From CAYMPW01 sp964558505 (GTDB lineage Archaea; Thermoplasmatota; Thermoplasmata; Methanomassiliicoccales; Methanomethylophilaceae): 64,000 nucleotides of DNA. The notes beneath the pieces were generated by a model. It did not search any database. It saw only the letters and a program-made list of their open reading frames with translations, and was not told the DNA's origin. The stretch spans positions 1 through 64,000 of the forward strand of contig CAZLEI010000004.1 of NCBI GenBank assembly GCA_964558505.1. Reading direction: 5' to 3'. Shown here piece by piece: positions 33,131 through 43,200 of the stretch (positions within the stretch are counted from its first letter, which is position 1; every line of letters begins with the position of its first letter). The translations under genes and the position numbers were made by a program.

Positions 33131-34573
33131 ATGGCCAAGAAAGATACCATTAAGGCATTGGTCAACAGGGAGATCGGCGAAGAGACCGCCGCCCTGCTGC
33201 TCACCCGCTACAGCACGCTGACGGCTATCGCCGAGGCATCGATCGACGACCTCGTGGAGCTGGGACTTGCCGAGGAAGAGGCAAGGTCCGTGGCGTCCAA
33301 GATAGGGAAGCGCCCTTCGAAATCCTCCTCGTCCAGGACGAAGAAGGACATCGAGGACATCGCCGTCGTGGAGCCGATGGAGGAGGTCAACAACCCCCAC
33401 GTCATGTCCGACGGCGAGGTCAGGATCAAAGGATTGGCCGACAAGATAGGTGCGGATCTCCCGCTGAAGATAATAGTCGACATCGCCGACCGCATAAAGA
33501 ACGCGGACTTCGACGACGCCAAGTGCACCGAGATCCTGGAAGTCGCCAACCGCATGTACACCGACCACCTGATGGACCGCAACGAGTCTGCCGGCGTCAT
33601 GGCCGCGCAGTCCATCGGCGAGCCCGGTACGCAGATGAACATGCGTACCTTCCACTATGCGGGTGTCGCGAACATCAACGTTACCCAGGGTCTGCCCAGG
33701 TTGATCGAGATCGTCGATGCCAGGCGCGTGCCCAGCACGCCTTCCATGCAGATCTCCCTGTTGGGGATCGCAGCGGAGGACGAGAACGTCGCACGCCACG
33801 TTGCATCCGAGATCGAGATGACCTCGCTCCTGGACATCGCATCCGTGGAGACGGACATAACCAACATGAGGCTTGTCATATCGCCGGACCTCCGCAAGAT
33901 GGAGGACCGCGGCATATCATTCGATGATGTGTACGAGAAGCTCAACAAGATCAAGGCGGTCCGCGGGCTCGTAGAGCTCCAGGACTTCGACATCGTCATA
34001 ACGTCCGACGAGTCTTCATTCAAGAAGCTCCAGACGATCTACGACGCGATCAAGAACGCCAAGATAAAAGGGATCGACGGGATCGCCAGGGCGGTCCTGT
34101 CCAAGGCCGGCGGCGATTGGAAGATCGTCACCGAGGGAAGCAATCTCAAAGAGGTCCTCAAAGTGGAAGGGGTCGATGCGGACAGCATAATGACCAACTC
34201 CATCATGGAGGTCGCGGACGTGCTCGGTATCGAGGCCGCCAGGAATGCGATCATCCATGAGGCCATGGGGACCCTGGGAGAGGCAGGTCTCGACGTCGAC
34301 ATAAGGCACATCATGCTTGTGGCCGACCTGATGACCAATGATGGGTACGTCAAAGCCATCGGAAGGCACGGTGTATCAGGCAAGAAATCGTCCGTACTCG
34401 CAAGGGCAGCGTTCGAGATCACCGCCGCGCACCTGTTGCACGCCGCCATGGTCGGAGAGGTGGATTACCTCGAAGGAGTGACGGAGAACATCATAGTGGG
34501 ACAGCCGGTGACGCTTGGAACCGGTGCAGTAAACCTTATTTACACACCCAAGAAGAAAGGGGATGAACAATGA
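33131..34573 (+). CDS. rpoA2: DNA-directed RNA polymerase subunit A'' with N-terminal helix-hairpin-helix extension
   Basis: The C-terminal third of the largest RNAP subunit. Homology to standard A'' covers roughly residue 85 to the end, with GVMAAQSIGEPGTQMNMRTFHYAG at about 155-178 and EAARNAIIHEAMGTLGEAGLDVDIRH. The first 65 residues instead look like a tandem helix-hairpin-helix (REIGEETAALLLTRYSTLTAIAEAS, then VELGLAEEEARSVASKIG), followed by a Lys/Ser linker. At 480 residues it is longer than typical A'' of about 390. The ATG is one base after the rpoA1 stop; the stop overlaps rpl30e (ATGA). Confidence 0.95.
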   Translation: MAKKDTIKALVNREIGEETAALLLTRYSTLTAIAEASIDDLVELGLAEEEARSVASKIGKRPSKSSSSRTKKDIEDIAVVEPMEEVNNPHVMSDGEVRIKGLADKIGADLPLKIIVDIADRIKNADFDDAKCTEILEVANRMYTDHLMDRNESAGVMAAQSIGEPGTQMNMRTFHYAGVANINVTQGLPRLIEIVDARRVPSTPSMQISLLGIAAEDENVARHVASEIEMTSLLDIASVETDITNMRLVISPDLRKMEDRGISFDDVYEKLNKIKAVRGLVELQDFDIVITSDESSFKKLQTIYDAIKNAKIKGIDGIARAVLSKAGGDWKIVTEGSNLKEVLKVEGVDADSIMTNSIMEVADVLGIEAARNAIIHEAMGTLGEAGLDVDIRHIMLVADLMTNDGYVKAIGRHGVSGKKSSVLARAAFEITAAHLLHAAMVGEVDYLEGVTENIIVGQPVTLGTGAVNLIYTPKKKGDEQ

Positions 34574-34848
34574 TAGACATAGGTAGAGCATTGAAGGCTG
34601 CGATCACCACCGGTCAGGTGGAGTTCGGAGTGGACCAGACTGAGAAAGCGGTTAAATCCGGAAAGGCACAGTTGATCATACTTGCAAGGAACTGTCCCAG
34701 CGACTTCCTCACGAGCAGCGATGTCAAAGTGAAGGTGCACGTCTACGAGGGCAACAACATGGAGTTGGGTGCTCTCTGCGGTAAGCCCTTCTCCGTGGCC
34801 GCCCTCGTGGTCATCGACAAAGGCACGTCCAACATCTTAACGCTGTGA
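34570..34848 (+). CDS. rpl30e: Large-subunit ribosomal protein L30e
   Basis: A 92-residue L7Ae/L30e-fold protein: IGRALKAAITTGQVEFGVDQTEKAVKSGKAQLIILARNCP is canonical, and VYEGNNMELGALCGKPFSVAALVVIDKG is the RNA-binding end. Its place between rpoA2 and nusA is conserved in archaea. Confidence 0.95.
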   Translation: MIDIGRALKAAITTGQVEFGVDQTEKAVKSGKAQLIILARNCPSDFLTSSDVKVKVHVYEGNNMELGALCGKPFSVAALVVIDKGTSNILTL

Positions 34849-34852
34849 GAAC

Positions 34853-35281
34853 ATGTCTGCCGATATCGTACTTACCGAGGACACCCTCAGATACATATCC
34901 CTCTTCGAGGCGATAACGAAGGCCAATGTCATCGACTGCATGGATACTGAGGAGAAGCTCGTGTTCGTCGTCGAGAAGGGCCAGGGCAACATAGCTGTGG
35001 GTAAGAAAGGCGAGCATGTGATAAAGCTCAAGGAGAAGACCGGGAAGAACATCCAGGTTGTGGAGTACTCCGAGGATCCCGAGCAGTTCGTCATGAACGT
35101 GTTCCATATCTACACTCCTCAGAAGGTCGAGATCGAGCAACGCGGGAACATAACCCACGCAACCGTGACCGTTGATCCCAAGCTCAAGGGACGCGCCATC
35201 GGGAAAGCGGGCAAGAACCTGCGCATTGCAAGGGACATCGTCAACAGGCATCACGAGATCCAGAGCATCAGCGTGGACTGA
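34853..35281 (+). CDS. nusA: NusA-like KH-domain transcription factor
   Basis: The 142-residue archaeal NusA consists only of two KH domains. The GxxG loops are visible as VGKKGEHV (about 44-51) and IGKAGKNL (about 117-124). It lacks the N-terminal RNAP-binding and S1 domains of bacterial NusA. It is the last gene of the rpo operon here; the rps12-rps7-EF2 genes that follow nusA in many archaea are absent. AT-rich sequence at 35331-35352 after the stop may terminate both convergent transcripts. Confidence 0.92.
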   Translation: MSADIVLTEDTLRYISLFEAITKANVIDCMDTEEKLVFVVEKGQGNIAVGKKGEHVIKLKEKTGKNIQVVEYSEDPEQFVMNVFHIYTPQKVEIEQRGNITHATVTVDPKLKGRAIGKAGKNLRIARDIVNRHHEIQSISVD

Positions 35282-35378
35282 TCGTGTCATCCCCGACGGT
35301 CGGTGCGCCCCGAGCAGGGACGCCGAAAAACCATTTACCTTCTTTAAATTTATTCAATAATTTGAATGTCTGGCTATG

Positions 35379-36440
35379 TTACTTCAACGGTGTACGTTCG
35401 ACCTCCAGGCCGTCCGCTGTGGGGTACGTTTCCGACAGATAGCATTTGTAAGGCAGCTCCCCCGCGAGCTCCTCGAGTATCCATGGCGCGACCGCCAGGC
35501 AACCCTTCTCGGGCAATGCGGCCATGAGCTCTGCGGGCACTTCGTACGTGCCGGACAGGAGGTCCATGGCGGCATCGAGGTCGTCAGCGTACAGCAGCCC
35601 CCTTATCAGGGTGCCGTCCTCGGTGACTATCTCATACTCTTCGGCGATGTGCTCGGCACGGCGTATGAGACGGTTCCTGAGCTGCACGCCGTCCTTGAAT
35701 GCAGAAGAGCAGAAATGGACGTTGGCCTTCCGATGCCGTTTGAGCATGGCGTGGGCCACTTCTTCCGAGCCGGAAACTGCCGACGAGATCTCGTCCTTCA
35801 GTCCGTAACCATGCTCTCCCATCATGTTCCAGTTGCTCTCGGAGAACTCCAATTCGTTGAGGTTGACGAACCTCACGCCTGCCGACTCGGCATATTTTAT
35901 AAGCGCGTCCAGGTCCGCATCGTGGCCGGGCAGTGCGGGCACTTCGATGCCCACATCGATGCCGCAGGTCCTGACGATCTCCGCCAGCGGGGTCCTCTCC
36001 ATATGAGCCCAAACATCGGGCGACGGATGGAACCTGATCTCGTCCAGTCCGGCATCGGCGACTTTCTTGACAAGTGCCGGGTCCATGGTGGACGTGTACA
36101 GATGGATGTGGTGCTCGTCGCCGAACCGCTCTTTGAGGAGGCGTATCACGCGTATCGTCCTCTCCGGACTCATGAGCGGGTCCCCGCCGGTTATGCCGGT
36201 CCCGGTGGCATCCATGGCCTCGGCTTCCGCGATGATCTCTTCGGGCGCAGTGACCTGCATCTCGTTGGCGTAGACCACGTCGCGGTCCTTCTTCTCCAAC
36301 GACACCGGGCAGTAGAAGCAGCCAGTCCCGCAGATCCCGCTGACGAACAGGACCATCTTCGATCCTTTTATGCAGTGTTCGCAGCCGACGGCCAACCGGC
36401 CGTTCGTGGCAGAGCCGCAATCCATCTTCCTGATACGCAT
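35379..36440 (-). CDS. Archaeal radical SAM protein (COG2108-like)
   Basis: The 353 residues carry the radical SAM cluster C37, C41, C44 (CGTGCFYC), then GGDPLMSPE, EIRFHPSP and the C-terminal extension. Two further cysteines, C20 and C23 (CEHC), lie before the cluster, as in the uncharacterised archaeal group COG2108. The conserved end has YEIVTEDGTLIRG. The function is unknown. I chose ATG 36440, which sits 26 bases from the TATA TTAATAAA; an ATG at 36491 would put the start upstream of that promoter. It diverges from pyrF. Confidence 0.85.
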   Translation of the reverse strand: MRIRKMDCGSATNGRLAVGCEHCIKGSKMVLFVSGICGTGCFYCPVSLEKKDRDVVYANEMQVTAPEEIIAEAEAMDATGTGITGGDPLMSPERTIRVIRLLKERFGDEHHIHLYTSTMDPALVKKVADAGLDEIRFHPSPDVWAHMERTPLAEIVRTCGIDVGIEVPALPGHDADLDALIKYAESAGVRFVNLNELEFSESNWNMMGEHGYGLKDEISSAVSGSEEVAHAMLKRHRKANVHFCSSAFKDGVQLRNRLIRRAEHIAEEYEIVTEDGTLIRGLLYADDLDAAMDLLSGTYEVPAELMAALPEKGCLAVAPWILEELAGELPYKCYLSETYPTADGLEVERTPLK

Positions 36441-36461
36441 CACCGAGCAATCGTCGAACCC

Positions 36462-36469
36462 TTTATTAA
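36462..36469. promoter_or_regulatory. Shared TATA element between radical SAM gene and pyrF
   Basis: TTTATTAA on the plus strand (TTAATAAA on the minus strand) is the only TATA-like element between the two divergent genes. It lies 26 bases from the radical SAM ATG at 36440 and about 35 bases from the pyrF ATG at 36501, so it can serve both. Confidence 0.55.
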
Positions 36470-36500
36470 GAGTTGTGAACTTGCATGACATGGTGAACAG

Positions 36501-37145
36501 ATGAGGAAGGACACGCGCTTGGTATTGGCATTGGATGAGACGAACGAGGAGAAGGCGATGGACATAGCCAGATCAGTTTCTCCGTACGTCGATGCAGTGA
36601 AGATCAATTGGCCTTTGGTCCTTTCCGCGGGGCCGGGGATGATCACCAAGCTCTCGAAGGAGACAGAGGTCATATGCGATTTCAAAGTGGCCGACATACC
36701 CAACACCGTGCGCCTCATCGTCGAGCAGTCGGTATCCAAGGGGGCGTCCGCGGTGATCGTGCATGCATTCACCGGGGAGGACTCCATGACAGCCGCCGTC
36801 GAGGCCGCCGGAGATGCGGAGATATACGCGGTAACCGAGATGAGCCACCCCGGCGGGAAGATGTTCACGGCGCTCCATGCGGAGGAGATGGCGGCGATGG
36901 GCGTCAGATGCGGCGCGGCCGGGTTCATAGCGCCTGCCACGCGCCCGGAGAGGATAGCGGCCGTGCGCTCGATAATCGGGGACAGGAAGATCCTGTCCCC
37001 CGGTGTCGGGGCACAGGGCGGCAGCGCATCGTCAGCGATATCCGCAGGGGCGGACTACGTGATAGTGGGCCGCGCGATCTACGGTTCGGAGGACCCCCGG
37101 TCGGCAGCCAGGTCCATATACGAGGAGATAGCGTCGTCCCTGTGA
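36501..37145 (+). CDS. pyrF: Orotidine 5'-phosphate decarboxylase
   Basis: PyrF makes UMP from OMP. The 214 residues have the catalytic tetrad region CDFKVADIPNT with the Lys and two Asp residues, LALDE at the first strand, VDAVKINWPL, and the phosphate-gripping C-terminal GVGAQGG...VGRAIYGSEDP. Length is typical for archaeal OMPDC. A T-tract shortly after the stop may terminate it. Confidence 0.95.
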   Translation: MRKDTRLVLALDETNEEKAMDIARSVSPYVDAVKINWPLVLSAGPGMITKLSKETEVICDFKVADIPNTVRLIVEQSVSKGASAVIVHAFTGEDSMTAAVEAAGDAEIYAVTEMSHPGGKMFTALHAEEMAAMGVRCGAAGFIAPATRPERIAAVRSIIGDRKILSPGVGAQGGSASSAISAGADYVIVGRAIYGSEDPRSAARSIYEEIASSL

Positions 37146-37154
37146 CGCCCCCTC

Positions 37155-37159
37155 TTTTT
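37155..37159 (+). terminator. T-tract after pyrF
   Basis: A run of five Ts begins 10 bases after the pyrF stop and continues into AT-rich sequence to about 37175, consistent with a U-rich archaeal terminator without a hairpin. The AT-rich part could also act as a second upstream TATA for the next gene. Confidence 0.4.
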
Positions 37160-37196
37160 ATTATATTATATTTACTCTCTCGCCCGTCCGTAAACC

Positions 37197-37204
37197 TATA
37201 AATA
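37197..37204 (+). promoter_or_regulatory. TATA box of the STT3-like gene
   Basis: TATAAATA, placing transcription start near 37225. This lies downstream of the ATG at 37216 and therefore supports the in-frame ATG at 37252, which has GCGGAG at 37238-37243. Confidence 0.55.
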
Positions 37205-37251
37205 GAACTGCCCCTATGAACCGCCATTCTATAGAAGCGGAGAATTCTAGA

Positions 37252-40200
37252 ATGCGCAAATTCGTATCTAAGTCAACCGACTCTCAAAAAGAGAGTAAAG
37301 GTCGCTCCATTGTGGGCGACGGTGGATGGTTTGGGAACAATAAGCGCCTGGTCCTGATGCTGTTCGCGATAGTATTGGTGGCCCTCTTCCTGAGGGTCTT
37401 CTATTCGTACGGCATCTCCGTGGGAAGCGGCATCGCCCTTTCCGGAGGATCGAGCGCGGAATATCACCTCAGTGTGATTGAGAACCTGGTCGCTACCGGC
37501 CAGTTCGTCATCTCGGACCTTGCAGTCAACTACCCGTACGGCGGTCTCAACGTGTTCCCGCCGTTGATGGACGTCATCGTCGCCCTGTTCGCGTGGATCG
37601 CCACGGCTGCAGGCGTGCCCGTCGCTACGGCGAGTGCGGCGGCTCTGTCCTGGTTCGCACCCATCGTCGGCACCCTTGCCGTTGTTGCTGCGTACTACCT
37701 CGGAGTCGAGATGTACAACAAGAAGGTCGGCGTGCTTGCTGCCCTCTTCCTTGCTGTGTTCCCCCTCATGATATCGGGAACCGTGTTCTCCAACGGGACT
37801 GAGAGCGCGTTCTACCTGTTCCTCTTCATCGGCATGCTGTTCTTCCTCGTGAAGGCCGTGAAAGCAGTCGATGCCACCGAGATGCAGGGATACAAGGCCG
37901 TTTTCGCTGACAGGGCGATACTGAAGCCCATGATCTTCACGATCATCTGCTTCGTCCTCATCGCCCTCACATGGAACGGATTCTACGCCGTGGTCCTCGT
38001 GCTCGTGGCCATAATGGTCATCCAGGCGCTCCTCGACAGGTTCAGGGGCAAGGATTTCACGGTCATCACCATGCTCTACGCCATGGTCCTCCTGATCGGC
38101 ATCTGCATCTCTGCGGCATACTACGTACCCGCAGGGCTTTGGAATGCGGTCTTCTCCGGGCCGTTCATCGTGTCGATCATGGCGGTCGTCTTCACGCTCG
38201 CATACACGAAGGTGCAGTCCAAGCCGTGGATAATCACCATCCCCGTGTTCGCGGTCATCATCGCAGCGATCTTCGTGGCGCTCTACTTCGCCGCGCCCGC
38301 ACTCTTCAACGACGTCGTGTTCGGGAACAGCATCTATGGCGGTAACCTCTTCGGGAACCTCATAATCGCTTCCGACGGACCGACGCTCTCCCAGCTCGGG
38401 ACGTACTATGGATGGGCGACCTTCTGGTTCCCCATGGCGATGCTCGTCCTCATGGCATGGGGATTCCGCAAGAACATGGATTCCAGATTCTACGTCTTCA
38501 TGTTCCTGTGGTACGCCGCACTCCTGATCCTCACTTGGGTCACCGACGCCACCATGTTCCTTTGCGCACCGGTCTACGCCATAGGCGCGGCCGCACTCAT
38601 CGTGAAGGTCTTGGACCTCGTCGACATACGCGGTTATTTCGCCAGTTTCAAAGGGGTCGACTTCAAATCCTTCTGGAAGAAGCTGATAAAGCCCGCTCCC
38701 TTCATCGCGGTCCTCGTCGGAGTGTTCCTGGTGGCCATGCCCGGTGCGATATACGCCGTGGATGCCAGCATATCCAACAACGAGAAATCCGACTACAACC
38801 TCTCTGCTCTCGGTGCTGCCGGCTACTACGTCGACACCACGGATGCGAACACGATCAACAACCTGTGGAACCAGTACTCTTCGGAGATCAAGACGGGTGC
38901 ACTCGTCACCTGGACCAACTACGCCAACACTGCCGCGGCCATCGGCGGGTTCCCCACCGTGACCTCCATCACCGGCGGAGGCGCATCGGCCGCATCCAAC
39001 ATCATGTTGGCGAACGGAAGCGCAGGCGCGACGGCGGCAATGGCAGTGCGCATGATTGAATCGAAAGGGCTCTCCGAGTTCCAGTCGATCCTCGCCGCAT
39101 ACCCTGATATCGACTATGCATACCTCACGACCCTGTTCACGAACGAGAAGTTCGTCAAGGACCTCGTCATCGGTGCACCCGATGTCTACGGTGCGGTATC
39201 CACATCCATAACCTTCGAGAACGCCCGCTACCTCGCGGTCGTGGAGTACCTGACATCCAGCCTCTCCGAGCCCCAGATCGACAAGCTCTACGATGCGGTC
39301 TGCGCCCAGATCGACAAGCAGATCAGCTACATAGCGGTCAACGGATCGATGCTCCACCTCTACTACAACGACGGATCGTCGCTGTCCACGATGGCGTACC
39401 TCAACGATTACGCATTCTCGACGGACGGGTCCGTCACGAAGTTCTACTCCTACGGGACCTCGTCACCCTATTACTGCACATACACGAGCGCGATGTACGA
39501 GACCTTCCTCTGGAAGTCCATCATCGGCATGTCGCCCGCTGATGTCGGCATATCGTCGGGCATCTCGTACCTCAGCTCCCTCGCACTCAGCGACGGGACG
39601 TACAAGGCACACCCCGGATACGGCCTCAGCAACTACAGCCTGGCCTACTGGCATGTCATGTACAACGCGGATAAAGAGGCCACCCTGGCCTCCGAGGGAT
39701 GGGTCGACATGGATGCGTACGAGGCCATGGCGCTTCAGGAGTCCGAGGGCGGTCTCATCAACTACATAGCCGGAACGACCATGTTCGAGTACAGGTCCAA
39801 CACCGTGACGAACACCCTCAGCGGGAAGGTCACATACGACACGGGGTCGTCCATCGATCCCGCGAAGGGGATCCAGGTCGCAGTGTTCGAGGGAATGGAC
39901 ACCGACGGCGACGGCAATGTCGACGAGTACATGCAGCGCTGCACCACATACACCAATGCAGAGGGCAAGTACGAAGTGTCCGTGAGCAACACGGCGGTCG
40001 GCTACAAACTGGTCTATTCCGCAGGCACGAAGACGATGACCGGCGGTGTGGAGATCAAGACGCTCTACAACCCGGCCCTCAACGATTCGAGGCTCAGCTT
40101 CACCGTGGCGAACATCTCCATGAGCGGGCAGGTCCTGGTCAATGGCGAGAAGTACGTCACATCGGCTGCCGAGCCGATCACGGTGCAGATACTCGGTGCC

Positions 40201-43200
40201 AGCACAGGATACAAGAGCTCGGTGACGTCCGCGTCCGGAGCATTCACCTTCAACAACGTCCTTCCCGACAGCTACACCATAACCGTGGTCAAGGCGAACG
40301 GGAACACGCTCGTATCGACCACATACAAGACGCTCGAGGGACACAACTCGGGCATAGAGGTCGAGACCGCAACCGGGAAGATCACGGTCACGGTCACCGA
40401 CGACACCGGGAACACCGTCAACGGCGGCTCGGTCGTCGCCACCGACACCACCGATGGACAGAGGTTCTACGGGACCATCGAGAACGGCACGGCAGTGATA
40501 CAGGTCATCCCCGGGAAGTTCACGATCAGCGCGGCGGACGGGTACTCTTCAGTGTACTCCACATCCGTCACGGTGGCATCCTCCGGATCCAAGACGGCGA
40601 GCCTCACGGTCTACAAGAGCGTCGATCTCTCGGTCACAGTTCCGACTGCCGGGATGTCCGTGACCCTGTCCGGGTCTGACGGCTTCACGATGTCCGCATC
40701 CTCCGGGAACACCACGACTGCGAAGTTCGCGGTGCCGATAAGCGTGGGTGCGGGGGTCGGGAACGGATACACGTTCACGCTCACAGCATCCAATGGGGAC
40801 AAAGCGGGATCATCGCTTCACTGGGCCACATGGACCTACTCCGGTTCGTCCACTGCGTCCGTGAGCCTTTCGTCCGCAGGCACTCTCCAGCAGGTCACAG
40901 GAACCCTGAAGGACAGCTCCGGCACCGCAACTGCTGGAACAGTGCTGTTCTACACCGCAGACGGAAAGGTCCTGACGGGATCCGCCGGCAGCGATGGCGC
41001 GATCACGGCTCTCCTGCCCTCCGGAACGTACACCATGTACGCATTCGACGGCAGCGACTCGGTGATCCTCAAGAAGATAACGGTCGGGTCCGCCGTGCTC
41101 GCTCTCGGAGATGTCACCATGTCCGATGCACGCAAGATCACGTCCACGCTCAACTATTCCACGTACATGTCGTCCTCGACCAGCAAGACCCTCAGGTTCC
41201 TGCAGGTCAACATCGACGAGATCATCGTTGGAGAGGAGACCTTCTCGTTCTTCTACATGACGAACTCCTCCGGGAAAGCGATCGTGTACATACCGAGCGG
41301 CAGCTCGTGCACAGTGAACGTCCCTGCGATGTCCACGTCCGCGCTCACGATGGAAGCCCAGGCCAACAAGATAGAGGCCGGCACTTCCAACAGCAGCAAG
41401 ACGTACTCGGCCACCACGGTCGATGTCAACGTCAAATGCGGCGACGGGTACACAGTGCACCTCGATCCGTACAGCAGCACCCTCAAGGAGGTCACCGTGA
41501 CCCCCGCAGGAGTCGCTGTCAGGCCGGGTCAGTACACCGCGAAGGTCGAGGCCTCCTCCGGTTACTACTACACCGGAACGGTCTACATCTACCCCGGAAT
41601 GACCAGCATGACCCTCGACATAACACCGACAAAGGTCAACAAGGTCACCATATCGGGCCTGGACGCCTCCGATGTCGTCGATGTGAAGCCTCTCGACGGC
41701 GGCTCCAGCGTCAATGACGAAGCGGCGAAGGGCATATGGTATGTGGAATCCGGCTACAGCTACTACTTCAAGATAACAGCGAGCAACGGCAACATCGCCT
41801 ACCTCTCTGCAGACAATGTATCGGCCGATGTCACGTTCACCGGACCGGCGAAGACTGCGCCCATCAAGGTCACGGGATTCGTCGGAGTGGCCGGGACCGG
41901 AGATCTGGTCGTCGAGTACGGCGGGGTCTCGGTGCCCTTCTCCATAAAGGGAGGAGTGTACACGGCCACGTTGCCGACAGGCATCACCGGGGACATCAGG
42001 TTCACGGCGAGCGTCGCCAACACCGTCGACGGTAAGACGTACTACTTCGACAGGTCGGTCACGATGGCATCGAACCAGGTGACGGACGGTCTCGTGCTGA
42101 ACCTCAGCTCCGTGGACAGCGGTGTCACCGCAGCCCTCGGCAGCACGGTGGTCAACACGGCGAACGACATGGTCTCGTTCTCCATCCTGCTGACCAACAC
42201 ATCGAACTCGGCGGTCACCCTGGTGCCTTCCGGCGGAAGCGCATGGAGCAAGATATCGTTCCCCAGCGGATCCATCGTGGTCCCCGCCAAGGGCACGTAC
42301 ACCTTGACCGTGGCCAATGCCGTCTACACGCACGGCACCGCTGCCGGAAGCTCGTCGCTCAGCGTCAGTTTCTCGGATGCGGCAGGCAGCACGGTTCTGT
42401 CGACCACGGTCGATGCCCCCGGGATGTACCCGGCATATGCCGTCAACAGCGGTGCGGGAAGCTTCTCCAACGGAGTGGCGACCTTCGGGTTCACAGTGAC
42501 CAACAACCTGGACGTCGAGCAGACAGTCCTGGTCGACGGAGGATCCGCATGGAAGACCATCGACTTCACCCTGTCCGGCGCGTCCGTGCAGGCAGTGACG
42601 GTGCCCGCGAAGGGAACGGTCACGGTCGTGGCCAATGCGACATACGATGCGGCCAAGCACGGAATGGGCGACAAGACGATGTCGGTCATCCTGTCCAGTG
42701 TGAATGGCGACAAGATGCAGACCATGACGGTCGATACCACCGGAATGATCCATTCCGCAACGACCTCGACCGTCGTGGACTCCAGCCTCGGGACCGACGC
42801 GTCCTCGGATGCGGTCAACGGATACGAGTACATGTACGCGGTGACACTGAACAACAAGGACAATTTCGCGAAGTTCGCATCGCTCTCGGTCACCGGCAAC
42901 CTGTCCGGATGGTATGTGACCATCATGGACGCGGCCGGAACGACGATACTCGATGCCAACGGCGGATCCTACAAGATCCCGGCCTTCTCCACGGAGACGG
43001 TCTATGTGAAGGTCATGTCGCATCAGGGAGCGGTTGCCGTGCCCAGTCTCACCATCGCGGTGACCGTGACGGACGGGGCAGGGAATTCGATGCCGGTCTC
43101 GACGACGAGCTCGAACATCGCGATCAGCGGCAACACTGCCACCATGACGCAGTCCGAAGGCTCCATCAATGTATCGGTCAAGGACCCGAGCGCATCAGGT

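Noticed and set aside
35353..35366. TTCAA-N4-TTGAA inverted repeat as an operator
   Set aside because: It lies between two convergent 3' ends, so a terminator or chance AT-rich symmetry is more likely than regulation.
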